Shown in pieces: positions 17,501 to 29,500 of a stretch of DNA of 64,000 nt. The notes beneath the pieces are model-generated. The model worked only from the letters and a program-made list of their open reading frames with translations, had not been told where the DNA came from and searched no databases. Source of the stretch: Helopsaltes ochotensis. Its lineage: Eukaryota; Chordata; Aves; Passeriformes; Locustellidae. The position numbers were made by a program, and so were the translations under genes. Location of the stretch: positions 94,278-158,277 of the forward strand of contig VXBM01001584.1 of the NCBI GenBank assembly GCA_013400155.1, given 5' to 3'. How positions within the stretch are numbered: position 1 is the first letter of the stretch; each line of letters starts with the position of its first letter.

Positions 17501-20500
17501 TAGAGGACCAGAATGTATTTGTGAAGTATGTAGCTCAATAAACTGTATAAATATGATTTAGTGATGCAGTGTCCTGTGGAAATTATCGACATTGAGGTAA
17601 TTTTTAGGAGATGCTTATTGTGACAAGTCCCAGCTTAAAGAATTGCACTGATGTATTTTTAGCCTCTCACCTGGAGCTTCAGGTAGTGAGTCAGAGCTGT
17701 TTTGTGATCGGAGGTGTTTACAGGTTTTAATACACCAGAAACGAGTATGAAAGCAAAGCCAGAGTAATCACTTTTTGTTGTAAAGGACCTGTGACCATAT
17801 ATTCAGAGTACAATTAGCCTTGAGATCAAGGTGAGCTAGTGCTGTGATTTGAGCTGTTTTCATTTATGCTCTCTCTTAAGGGAAAAACATTCAGATGTTT
17901 AGTAAAAATGTGTGATACTGTGAGCAAGTTTCCAAAACTGTCATTGTTTCCCTATTATTATTTCCCCATATTAAAAGCTGGTACTCATTTCACCTGTGTT
18001 CATTGTTACATTATCTGAGTCCCAACACTGGAGCACTGTGACCTAACTCCTCAGTTTTGCTTCTAATAAAGTGCAAGGTCTGCACAATTTACGGATTGGC
18101 TAACCACTTTCCCAGTTTTTTGTTTTACAAGTTGGCAAATGATTACAGGTTATCAAAATCTTAGTTTATTTCCTATGTGTGCATTTTGGAAGGAAGCTAA
18201 TGTACACCTTAGATTAGGTTTATGGGAATTATTTACCCTCAAATTAATTGTAATTTTAAATTGATTTAGTTTTAATGGCACTGTTAAGTTTTTCTACATC
18301 TCCAGTGTGTATTGCCTTTTGAAAATAGGCATTTTAGTAATTGTTCAGATGTTACCATGGTTTTAGAATATAGCTAAGAGTTACATTCCAGACTTGCTTT
18401 GTTTTGAAATTACTGTTTTGAAAATATTTTTCCAATCACTAAAATATTCTGTAAAATTTAAGATGGATCTGGATCACAGAGCAACTTTTTTTTTTTGGTC
18501 AATATGGTGAAATTGAGTAACTCTTCTTAGGTGTTGGGGTCTTGTTATGTTGATTATTTTCTGTATTAATGAAACAGTCTGTCCTATGATATTTATAGAT
18601 TTTTACTTAGAAATGTTGAAGCCTTGTGCAAGATCTGACCCAGAAAACACACACTGATAGACAGTCTTCATAGGGCAGCTAAAGATTAGTTTGGTATATT
18701 TATTTTTATCTTTAGTGTTATGAAAATTAGTATCTTTAAAAGGGCTTTTGGAGTCATAATGCTGACAAATACTGCTTTTGGTGTTGATGGGATTTGGGTT
18801 GCAAGATGGAGAGACTCACTCGGAAGTGACACTGTTAATTTTTTGTTTTCTTAGGAAAAAAAGAAAAGAAGTAGTGAGGAGCCCCAGGTACAAGAGCCTG
18901 ATGATGTTTTCCTGCCTCCTGTTGCAGAAGGGTCTTCTCAAGGCAGGAGAGTGCAAGTGGAACATCCGGGAGAATTTACAGAAATTCAACTCAGAGATGA
19001 AGTAGACAATAGGAAAACTATAAGTGGTGTGTCTGACATTCACCAAAGTCATTCGTCTTCAGCAAATGAGGGGGCTCTGGAGGTGGCTCTGGAGCCTCCC
19101 AAAGATGCAGAAGAGGTCAAAGGTGATGCTTCCCAGGAGGAATGTGTTGGGGATATTGCGAAGAGTGAGAAGAATGAGTTTGACAAACCTCAGAGCCCTG
19201 TGGAGGCAGTTGCTAGTGGATCTAGAAATTCTGATTTATTGAGTAGTACCTTTCAGTCGAGTGCTGCTCCCCCTCTGTTAGTGATGGGCTTTGTACAGGG
19301 CAGAAGAGCAGAAAACAGACAAGACTTTAGAGATCCTCTTGCCTGCTCTTCAGAGAAGCTTCCTCTCGGCACCTCACACCACTCTGAGAAATCCAAGTCG
19401 CGTGTCCCGCGGCTGGTTTATCCAGACCTGTCCTTGGAGCTGTCCTACGAGAAACCCACCATCATGGCAGTAAAGCCCCTGCTGCACCATGAGAGGCTGT
19501 ACCCAGAGCTCCCCTCCGAGCCAGAGCTGGTGCCATTCACCAGGGAGCAGCTGAAAATCTTTGAGCCCTGTTCGTGGCTGGAGAATGTTGACTCCTATGC
19601 TGAGGAATTCGAGAGTGTGGCTCACCAGGACAGGCACGAGTTCTATGAGCTGCTCCTGAACTACATGCGCTGCAGGAAGCAGCTGCTGTTGGCTGAGGCA
19701 GAGCTGCAGGCCATGACAACAGACTGCCAAAATGTGAAGGGGAGATTATGGACTTTCAAGGAACAACAGAAAACTGTGCAGGTGCTGTTGCTGAAGCTAC
19801 TTTTGAACCTAAACCATTTGGAAATTAACTTTACGTGCTGCCAGCTTTATCGTAGTTAAGCTGTTTTGTTGTAAAAGAACAACAGAATGTTAAGGGGTGG
19901 AGGGGACCTTAAAAATCATGTAATCCCAACCCTGCCTTCCATGGACAGGGACACCTCCCACTGGATCAGGTTGTTCAGGGTCTAATCCAACCTGGCTTTG
20001 AATGCTGCCAGGATTGGGGTAACCTTCTTGGGCAACCTGTGCCAGTGTCTTACCACACTAACAGTAAAGATTTCTTTTTCCTAATATCTAACCTGAATTT
20101 CCCCTTCTTTCAGTTTAATCCCTTTAGTCCTTGTCCTGTCACTACAGTTTCTGATGGAGAATCCCTGTTGAGCTGCCCTATAGGCCCCTTCTATATACTG
20201 GAAGGTACTATAGGTCTCTATGCTCCTCCAGGCTGAACAACCCAACTTTCTCAGCCTGTCTTTAGAGGAGGTGCTCCAATCTTCTTACCAACTTCTTTGC
20301 TTCCTCTGGACTTCCTCTGGCTCTAACAGTTCTGTGTCCAGACATTATTGCCTTTGCTTTCTGTCTCTCCACCAACCCCCTGTACTTCAGAATATCATCC
20401 TCTTGAGACTTCAGCAGTTTGTTGTTTGATTTTAACCTCTGACGTGTGCAGGGTAGTGGGATATGTGTTGGTGATTTCTTCTGGAGTCAAAAAAGATGAG

Positions 20501-23500
20501 CTGCGTACACCCAGTTCTGTCCGTGGTGTCAGGTGAAGTTCCTACCCCAGCACTCCAAGCAGAGATGGGGTACGCGTGGTGGAGTGACTGTAGCAGTGAT
20601 CTGGCCTGCTGCCAGCTGACAGTTTCCATTGATGTCATTCCTGCTGTCAGAGTGGCAGCTGCTGCAGGGGAGCTCGAATTGTGCTCAGGAGCAGCCCCAT
20701 AGCTCAAAGGGAGTGGGTAGGGCCATCCACTTGGTGTAGCTTGTTCCATGGCTGTAGCTGTGTTTTTTCTTACTTCCAGAGTGGGCATGGTACTCTGTAA
20801 CACTTTTGTCTGCAAATCAGAGGGGCTTATGGAGCTCTTTGGAGCACACATCAGAAAAGTTTTCCCCCAGACTCCTTCTGTGACACTTGCCTTTGGAGGT
20901 CAGCATTACAGGGGGCATGAATGAAACTGTTCTGATGCTGTTTATAGCCCACACATCATCAAAATTATCCAGAGATACTGAGCACATGTGCATAGTATAG
21001 ATTTTACTGTTTCTGTGAGCGCAGTTCATCACAGTTGAGGAATTGAATGCATCTGAATTCTTTTCTTTTTCTTGGGGAATAATACTGAGCCTCACTGGAT
21101 CCTAAGGTTTGTAGTGATGATTTTCTGTACCAATTTTGGCTTCACTTTTGCATCCTCTAAGGTCATCACAGAGTTGTCTGAGATTGCTACTTGCTGTATT
21201 TCATCCCAATTCACTATATACTTATTGTATGTACAGATCATTTGTGTCTTTATACCAATTTAAAATTCTACTAATTTAGGAAACCCAGGGATGCTTTCAA
21301 GGTAAGCTTTCAAAGTGCTGTTTTTTAGGAATGTTTCCTGATGGCATAAAAGATTAACAGGAATGTTATTTATTGTAAGAATAACAAGAATGTTATTTAT
21401 TGTATATTTCTTGTGCTGAAGAAGTAGAGATGAGGCAGAGGAAAACTGGTCTGAGCTTTTAATTGCTGTTTGGGAAAAGCTTAGAGTGCAGGTCATTTCT
21501 GAACATTTTAAACATGCAGTGGGGAATTGCTGCAATTTATCAGTCCTGGGAGTTGGGGAAATACTTATCTTGTTCCAGTGAATCTTTCAGCTTTAAAATA
21601 GTGGATCCAAATATATATGGAAATCTGTAAACTAAAAAGCAGGTGCACTCACTGGGAGTGAGACACCTGGGTTTGTTCACGTCTCTCAGTGCTGCAGGCA
21701 GGTAACTTCTGTCTGTTTCTAAACTTGAAATACTGAGGGTTTATAGAATATTTTTTCTTCAGGAGTCAAGGATATGAATCTTCAGTAATCAGTAGCTCTG
21801 AAAAGCACATAGGATATTGCTAAATGTTTGTCTTTTCCATTTATGAAATGTCTCCTTTTATGAAAGCCTTGAAATCTGTTTGGGAGAGGGTTATATCATG
21901 ATTGATTTCTGTTAGAGTGACCCAACAAAATAAACATAAAATATTTGCTCTCTTTTCAGGGTGTGTGTGCAGATCAGTGCAAGGTGACAGGTCACCACCG
22001 CTACCAGACAGTGGAGCTGAATGAGAGCGTGCTGGGGGAGCTGAAGAAGCTGTTTGAGGCCAAAGCAGAGCACGTGCACCAGACCCTGGCACTGCACTCA
22101 TACACTTCGGTGCTGTCCCGCTTGCAAGTGGAGTCTTACGTTTACAGGTTGCTCAGCAGCTCGTCCCTGCTGAGATCTGTGGCCCTGCAGCAGCAAGAAC
22201 AAGGTGTGTTTGCTGGTCTGGACTGCTCCCAGTCCTGGTCAGTGTGCCCAACACCTTATGCAGCTGCAGCTTTGGAGTCTTGTGGTGGAATTTGTGTACT
22301 GGAGTGTTTCTCCTCTGTTAGAGAAAACTGTTGCTCTTATGTAGGGATCAGTGAAACTTATTTCTCACAAGAAAATGTCCAATTCCCTTGACTTTTAACA
22401 CCTGGGCAGTAAAAGCTGAATGCAGGAGTGACTTCGGCTGTCCAAGCTGCAGACTGACACTGATTACTGTACAGAAACACTGTGTGGATGGGACACCCAA
22501 ATTCCCAATCTTTTGTTGTCCAAGGCAATATCTACTACAGTTCTTTTTCCCAACTCCAAAATGAGCTGGATATTTTTCCTACTTTCCTTCCTCTTGGAAG
22601 GACATTTCAAATCATAAGCTCTTAATATTTAGAATTATCTTTTGGTTTTCATCGTAAGTGCTTTGTTTGATTTCATGCCAATATAATCTTTCGGCAAAAG
22701 TATTTTTCCTCCTCCTGCCCCAGATATTTTTCTTTCTTATTGCTCCTTCCTTAGCACTCCACCTCCCAGATAGTTATATGCATAGTAAATGGTGGTTCTC
22801 ACAAAGCTGTTGAGGGAAAGCCTTTTGTGAGAGCAACTATAGTATATTCTTCTTATAATTAGTGTCCAGAGCTTAATTATAAGATTAAACAAAATACTCT
22901 GACTATTCTTTTCTGACAGATTTAGCAGGCAGCTGTGTTGAAATATCTTGGTGTCTGCAGATACAGAGAGTAGTTTTATATGAACCCCCATTGTTCATGC
23001 TGCTACTTTTTGTCAAAGCTTCATTAATTCTGTTTTTAATTTACAGTTTCAAAGCAGTCAGAAAATCTCTCTTCAGACTTGAGCCACTTGAAGGAATGTA
23101 TCAGTGTCCTTTTCAGCTTCACTCGCAGGGTTATTGAAGATCCTCAGTTTCACAGTGACCTTCTCATGTGGCTGCAGAGACTGGTGAGGGAGTAGACATG
23201 GATATATCTGATCCAACACACACAGGATGAATTTGGGAATAATTTCTGGAACTGTTGCTGTTTCACTCCCTGTCTGATGGGCAGTGGTTTTTTTTTTTTA
23301 ATGGGATTTGTCGTACTTGAGGAGCAGAATCTCTTAGCACATCTTTAGAATTGATTCCTTTTGCTGATAAAGTCATGCCGCATTAGTGAGGACTGGCACC
23401 TAAGCAGCCAACACTGCTCACAGTGAACTTAATAATACTCATTGTGCTTTTACGTATTTTGAAATTAGAACTGTTCAGACTTGTCATGTTGGAGAAACTT

Positions 23501-26500
23501 TTGTTCTTGACAATTTCTAAATAAATTAGATTCTAATGCAGCTGTAGGAAAAAAAATTATTTTATGCCAAAGAAAATAATTTGTGACTCCTAAGGCAAGC
23601 AAACAGATTTTAAGTACTGTTCTCCTGTAACATGCTCTCAAAATTCAGGTTTGTTAGAAAGTGTGAGAAAAGAAATGAGGAGTGTTACTTTAGTTAGCAA
23701 GACTGTAAGGAAATGAACTTCAAAGTTATTTACTTGCTTTCAATCTACTTCCCTCAAGGTGTCTGTGCTGCAGAGAATTGGCTGTCCAAGTGACCATCTC
23801 TTCCTGTTCAACCACATCCTTCGGTGTCCAGCTGGCATCAGCGAGTGGGCTTGTCCATTCATTCAGGTGTGAATGTTTAATTCTTCACTATCAGCAGGTT
23901 GGAGTGGGAGTGGTGTGGGTAGGAGAGGAGAGTGTCTTGTGCCTGCTTAATCCCTCATAACCCACACTGCCTTTCCAGGTGTATGGAATGATTGGTGGCA
24001 ATGAGGGGTTTGTCAGGTACTATATTTATCCATGGTAGGCCAACCATATGCAGGTTAACGGGAACACACTTCACTCTTGACTGGAGAGATTCATGAAAGG
24101 GAGTCAAGGCCTCCTGCACCATTTTTGAGAGTGTTCTCCAAAAAGCAGAAAGCATATTTACATTTGAAGCAGCAGCTGTATATAAGACGTAAGATTGGAG
24201 TCAGCTCTGTGATGTGTAAGGGATCGGGAGGAACAGATTTTTTTATATGCTATATATTGAAGTGGGACTGGTTTCCCTGGAAAGTTAAGGGACAAAGGAA
24301 AGAGTTCACTTTGTCTAGGTCTGAGGGAGTGCAGATATGCAAAGGCACCAGGGTGTTCTCTCAAAGAACATATTTGCTCTGCTAAGAGGAGAAAATGTTG
24401 GAAATACAGTCACAGGAAAGAGGCTTCAATTACACTAACAGAAAAGGCAAACAATGCAATAGAGCTACAGAATAGAAAAAAATAGCATGGGAAAGACCCT
24501 TAATATCATTGAGTTCAATTAACCTAGTGGGGTAGGATTTCATCTTCTCCTGACCTCAGTGTCTGAATTAACCCTGGTGCCCAGACCTACATGTGGCACA
24601 AAGAGAGAGGTTGTCTTTTTTTATGTAGCTTTTGATCTTCTTTCCCCCCACTCCTTTAATTCTCCTAAGTAATTCCTTTGGACAAGTTACAATATTTTGT
24701 CATAGCAATACTTTGTCCAGGGTATGGGTGCTGTCTTTTATGGATTCCTTTAAGTCTTACCAAAAAACTAGTGAGAAATGTGAATTTCTCTGCTAAGAAT
24801 AATTTATCCTTTGCTTATTTAGATTAACTTAGATTTTTGCATTTAATTTCAGATCAGAGTCTTGGGTAACCCATCGGGTGTCTTTCATTTCATGCAATCC
24901 CTTGCCTTGCTTATGTCTCCTGTCAAGTAAGTATGCTTTTATAAATATGTTCTGATTATTTAAGAGTAGAAAACACAACACACAATCTACTTGTAAAACT
25001 CTGAAAGTTCATTGCAGGCAAAGTCATAAAAGCAGGCACAAAGAGATTCACAGTTTAATTCAAACTTTTTTTACTCATTTGTCTCAAAATTCAGCCTTGG
25101 CAGTACCTCCTTGTGCTGTACACAGTATGATGCAGCTTTCTTTCAGCTGTGAAATAGCTTGTGAAGACTGACAGACCCACAGGTTTTGTTACTGTGGCTT
25201 CTGAAATAACTCTTGCTTTGCACCATGGCCTGTTTTTCATGCTCTGCAACAGAATCCCCCAAGTAAAAGTTTTAAGCTGGTGTACACACTGATTGGACTT
25301 CTTGATGTATTTTTCATCTTTTTTTTTAAGTTTATTTTTAAAATCCAGCAGGAATGTGGTGCTTGGAGAAGCTAATGAATGAAATTAGTCACAAGTGAAG
25401 CCGGTTATATTCTCCAGATAAAATACATAACTTTGTTCTCTCTCTGCCCAAATTTTGAGGTCAAAGAATCAAGCTCCTGGTATTTAGGGTTGTCACTGTG
25501 ATCTTGATAGTTTGGGTCTGAGTTAAGTGGGAATGTTTTTTATTGAAAGCTGTTATTTTAAGGGGTTTTATTTTTACATTTCCTTTCTAGAACTGCCTGG
25601 GGAAATAAGTGTATCCTGAGGGAATGTGTGTTGCCAGTGCCTTTTGATACTTGTGTTTGGAACAAGGGCCAACTTAATGTGTCTGGGGTGCTGCTCTAAA
25701 TGTTGATACCAGAACGCAGAGCCTCCACAGTGTCAGCTCTTATTGGTAAAAGAGCTGAGCCTTATCTGTAACAGCTCCTGCATGTCAGGAACCAGATTAT
25801 CCTAGAGTCATTTACAATCACAGGATTGTTTAGGTGGGGAAACACCTTTAAGATTGTTGAGTCCAACTCTTAACACAGAACCTCCGTGTCCACTGCTGAA
25901 CCATGTCCTCTGGTGCCGCATCCGCAAGCCTTCTGAACGCTTCCAGAGATGTTGACTCCACCACTGCCCTAAACAATCTGTTGCAGTGCCTGACCAAGTT
26001 TCCATGAAAAAAAAATCCCTCATTATCTAACCCAAACCTCCTCTAGAGCAACTTGAGGCTGTTTTCGGTCCTATCACTTGTAACTTGGGAGCAGAGCCCC
26101 GTGGGTGTCCCCTCCTGTCAGGAGTTGTGCAGAGCCAGAAGGTCCCCCCTGAGCCTCCTTCTCTCCAGGCTGAGCTCCTTCCCCAGCTCCCTCAGCTGCT
26201 CCTGGGGCTCCAGCCCCTTCCCCAGCTCCCTTCCCTTCCCTGGACACGCTCCAGCCCCTCAGTGTGTCTCTTGTCCTGAGGGGCCCAGAGCTGTCCCCAG
26301 CACTGGAGGTGCCTCAGCACTGCGGGCCCAGGGGACGGGCCCTGCCCTGGGGCTGTGTCACACCATGGCTGCCACAGCCCAGGGGCCATCGGCCTCTTGC
26401 CCCCCTGGGCACCCCTGGGCTCATGTCCAGCTGGCACCAGCACCCCCAGGGCCTTTCCTGCCAGACATCTTTCTGCTTTATTTTCTAATTTCTTCCTCTT

Positions 26501-29500
26501 GCATCTGGGTTTTCTAATATCTTCTCTTAACTGAAAGATTACTGAATTCAGAATTTTTTATTTTCTAATTTTTTATACTTGATTTTTCACTCTAAACCAG
26601 AAATCGTGTGGACTTCATGTGCCATATGAAACCAAGTGAAAGGAAAAGTTCCTCTTCATCTGGGAAGGAATCTGGGAACTGGACTCTGGTAGATGAAGGA
26701 GGAGAAGAGGTACAGCAGATCACTTTTTTTGTTTCTTTGTTTTGTCCTTTATTCTTTTGTTCAAGCTCATTGATCTTTGTGAAAAGGATGAAGAAAATCT
26801 GACTTTTAAAGTTAAAAAGCATGATTTGAATTCACTTCTATTTTAGTCCCCTTTTATCTCTGTGGTATAACTGTAGAGAGTGGAGCTTCCAGTAGTGAGT
26901 ATTCACAGAGAGAATTCAAATATTTCAGTTACTCCTAACAAAACTGTAATTAGTACAATACTGAACTCCTTTACTGTTGGTTTTACTGTAAAGCTACTGA
27001 CTGTACCTGTTTTTGTCTGTAGGATGAGGATCCTGAAACAAGCTGGATTCTACTCTTGGAAGACGACTTGATTGCTTTGTTGTCACAGTTCCCATTTCAT
27101 GAACTGTTCCAGCAGTTCCTTGGGTTTACATCTGAAGGTAAATTAATTGCTAGAGAGTTATTCTTCATTTTGTTTATGCTAATCATATTAGTGACTGCCA
27201 CTGTCAAGAGTGCTACTGTATTATGAAACTCTTGGAGAAAAATAATAACTTGTGCATCAGCTCGCAGGCTCAAGAGATGAGATGGAGCTATATGCCATGT
27301 GTATGGGATAAATAAAAACTCATAGCAATATGCTTACAAAACATTAGAATCTTTTCCCTTAGTTTGGATTTGGTTGTTGGTTAACTCCAAAAAGTGGTTT
27401 CAGAACCATTTTCCCCCCTTGCCTATTTTAGTGTTACTGATGTTCTCCCCAAAAATCTGATGTTTTCCCCAAAAATCTCTGGACAAGTACATGAAGGTAA
27501 TTGCTTGCCAGAGGTCTTTACTGCATAGTTTTTTTACTTTCATACTTAGCAGTTGTTTATTGTTCATTTCATAAACAAAGCATACATTTCATTTCACAAT
27601 ATGGTGAATTGTTGCTTTGAGTGCTTGTTAAGTTACTTAATGCAGAATTTACACTTTTTTTTTTTACTCTTCTTTTTGTGTCTCCATCTTAGGGGCTTAT
27701 TTTCCTGAAAAAACATCTCCCCAGAAGATGATGAAGATTTTTGCCTTTGCAAACTCCTTGGTGGAACTTCTGTCTGTGGGATTAGAAACGTTTAACAGAG
27801 CACGGTACCGACAGTTTGTGAAGAGAATTGGTCAGCTCATCAAGTAAGAGAACTTTTTTCTCTGTGGTGTGATTGAATCTGTTTTATACATATATTTGAT
27901 GTTCAGAGCTGCTAAAAAATCCCAGAACCAACCATCAAACAACAAAAAAAACCCAAACCCCATCCAAGCAGTTCTCAAGTAGGTTTTGCTCTGACATTTG
28001 GTCAATTCAGGGTTAGCCAGTCTGGGAATCTGAAGTGGGGGATTGCAAAATCTAAATGCTGTGGGTACAAAGGAGCCAGCTGAGCTGTGGAACACCAGGC
28101 TGACTTCCATTAGTGATATTAGGCTTGCCTTGGGTAGTCCCTGAAACCCAACAAACAGCAGTTCCTTGAATTTTCTCTATCTAAAACTGATGTTACTACT
28201 TTATTTCTATTACCCCGGAATTGTTTTGGGATTTTTAATTTGCTCCTTGCAAATTGTTCTATTGCTGCAATAAGTAAATGTAATTGAAGCCTAAAAGCTG
28301 CTCTTTATTTTTAAATCTCTAGCATTCACTCTATATGGCTTCTATGAGTGTTTTCTCAAGGGGGAAATACAGTCAAATCAGAAACAAAATCCGTATTTTT
28401 CTTTGTGTTATGGAGGGCAGTAACTTTCTCAGTGTGATCATTCCTATATGAGATTTCTTTATGCCATTTCACGTTGTACAGTTACCTTAAGGCTCCAAAG
28501 GTCGCACACAAACTAATCTGGTATAACAGAATATTATGCCTTCTTTGCTTGTAAAACCAAGGAAGGAGAACACAGAAATTTGACTGATAAAATTTATATA
28601 GAAATCTCTGGAACCAGAGGGCAAAATGTTGGACATGTTTCTTGTGGCTAGACTCTGATCTCATTGCTCCTTGTTTGTGTTTTCCTGTGGTGGTGACACA
28701 CTTAATGATCCTTCTTTGTCTTGTTTGCTCTGTTGTGTAGGATGACACTGTGTCATGTGAGTGACCACTGGGCCCAGTATGTTAGTGGCAATAAACAATA
28801 TGGATCAGTAGAACACCCCTACTCTGTGGAAAAATTGCAACTGGAGTTTGATGAGCTGTTTTTTAGAGCTGTTCTGCATGTTCTGAAGGCAAAAAGGTGG
28901 GTAATCCCTTCACTGGTTTAGTTTTGGAGAAGCTGAATACTTGCAACTGGGATTTGGAGTAGCTTTAAATACGGAAAGGTTGAAACAAGACTGAAATAAG
29001 TATGATATTTCAGTGCATTGGTAGCATCAAGGTGGGGAGGAATTAGGCCATGTATTGTAACAACCGACAGAAGCTCTGAAATCTCAGTCAGTTCTGAATG
29101 GGGTTGGCTCAGAATTTGAGGTGCTAATACATATCCTCACATTCTTAATTCTGTTATATAGCAGAAGTGTGGGCCAGAGATGTCTCCTTTCCAAATGTTG
29201 GGATTTATCAGGGTGAAACTGTTCCGAACTGCCTCTTCAAATCCAACAGGTTGGGAGTCTGGCTGTTCATGTCTGAGATGCCTTACGGAACCTTGTCCAG
29301 CAACATGCTTTGGAGGCTCTTCTATGTCATGCACTGTGCTGAGAACGAGCACCTGGAGCAGCTGTGCTCTGCTCTTCAACCTGCTGACTACAAGCAAAGA
29401 CTCAAAGGTAAAATTTCCCCACACAGAACCAGTTTCTAATCCATTCAGCTGCTGCTGTATTAGCTGTGGGTTTAACTCTTTGCAGGTTGCATTGTTAAAT

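Noticed and set aside
26053..26517. 154-aa open frame on the plus strand before EPG5 exon 7
   Set aside because: It is antisense to a CR1 fragment (25805-26470), GC-rich and without homology to a host gene.
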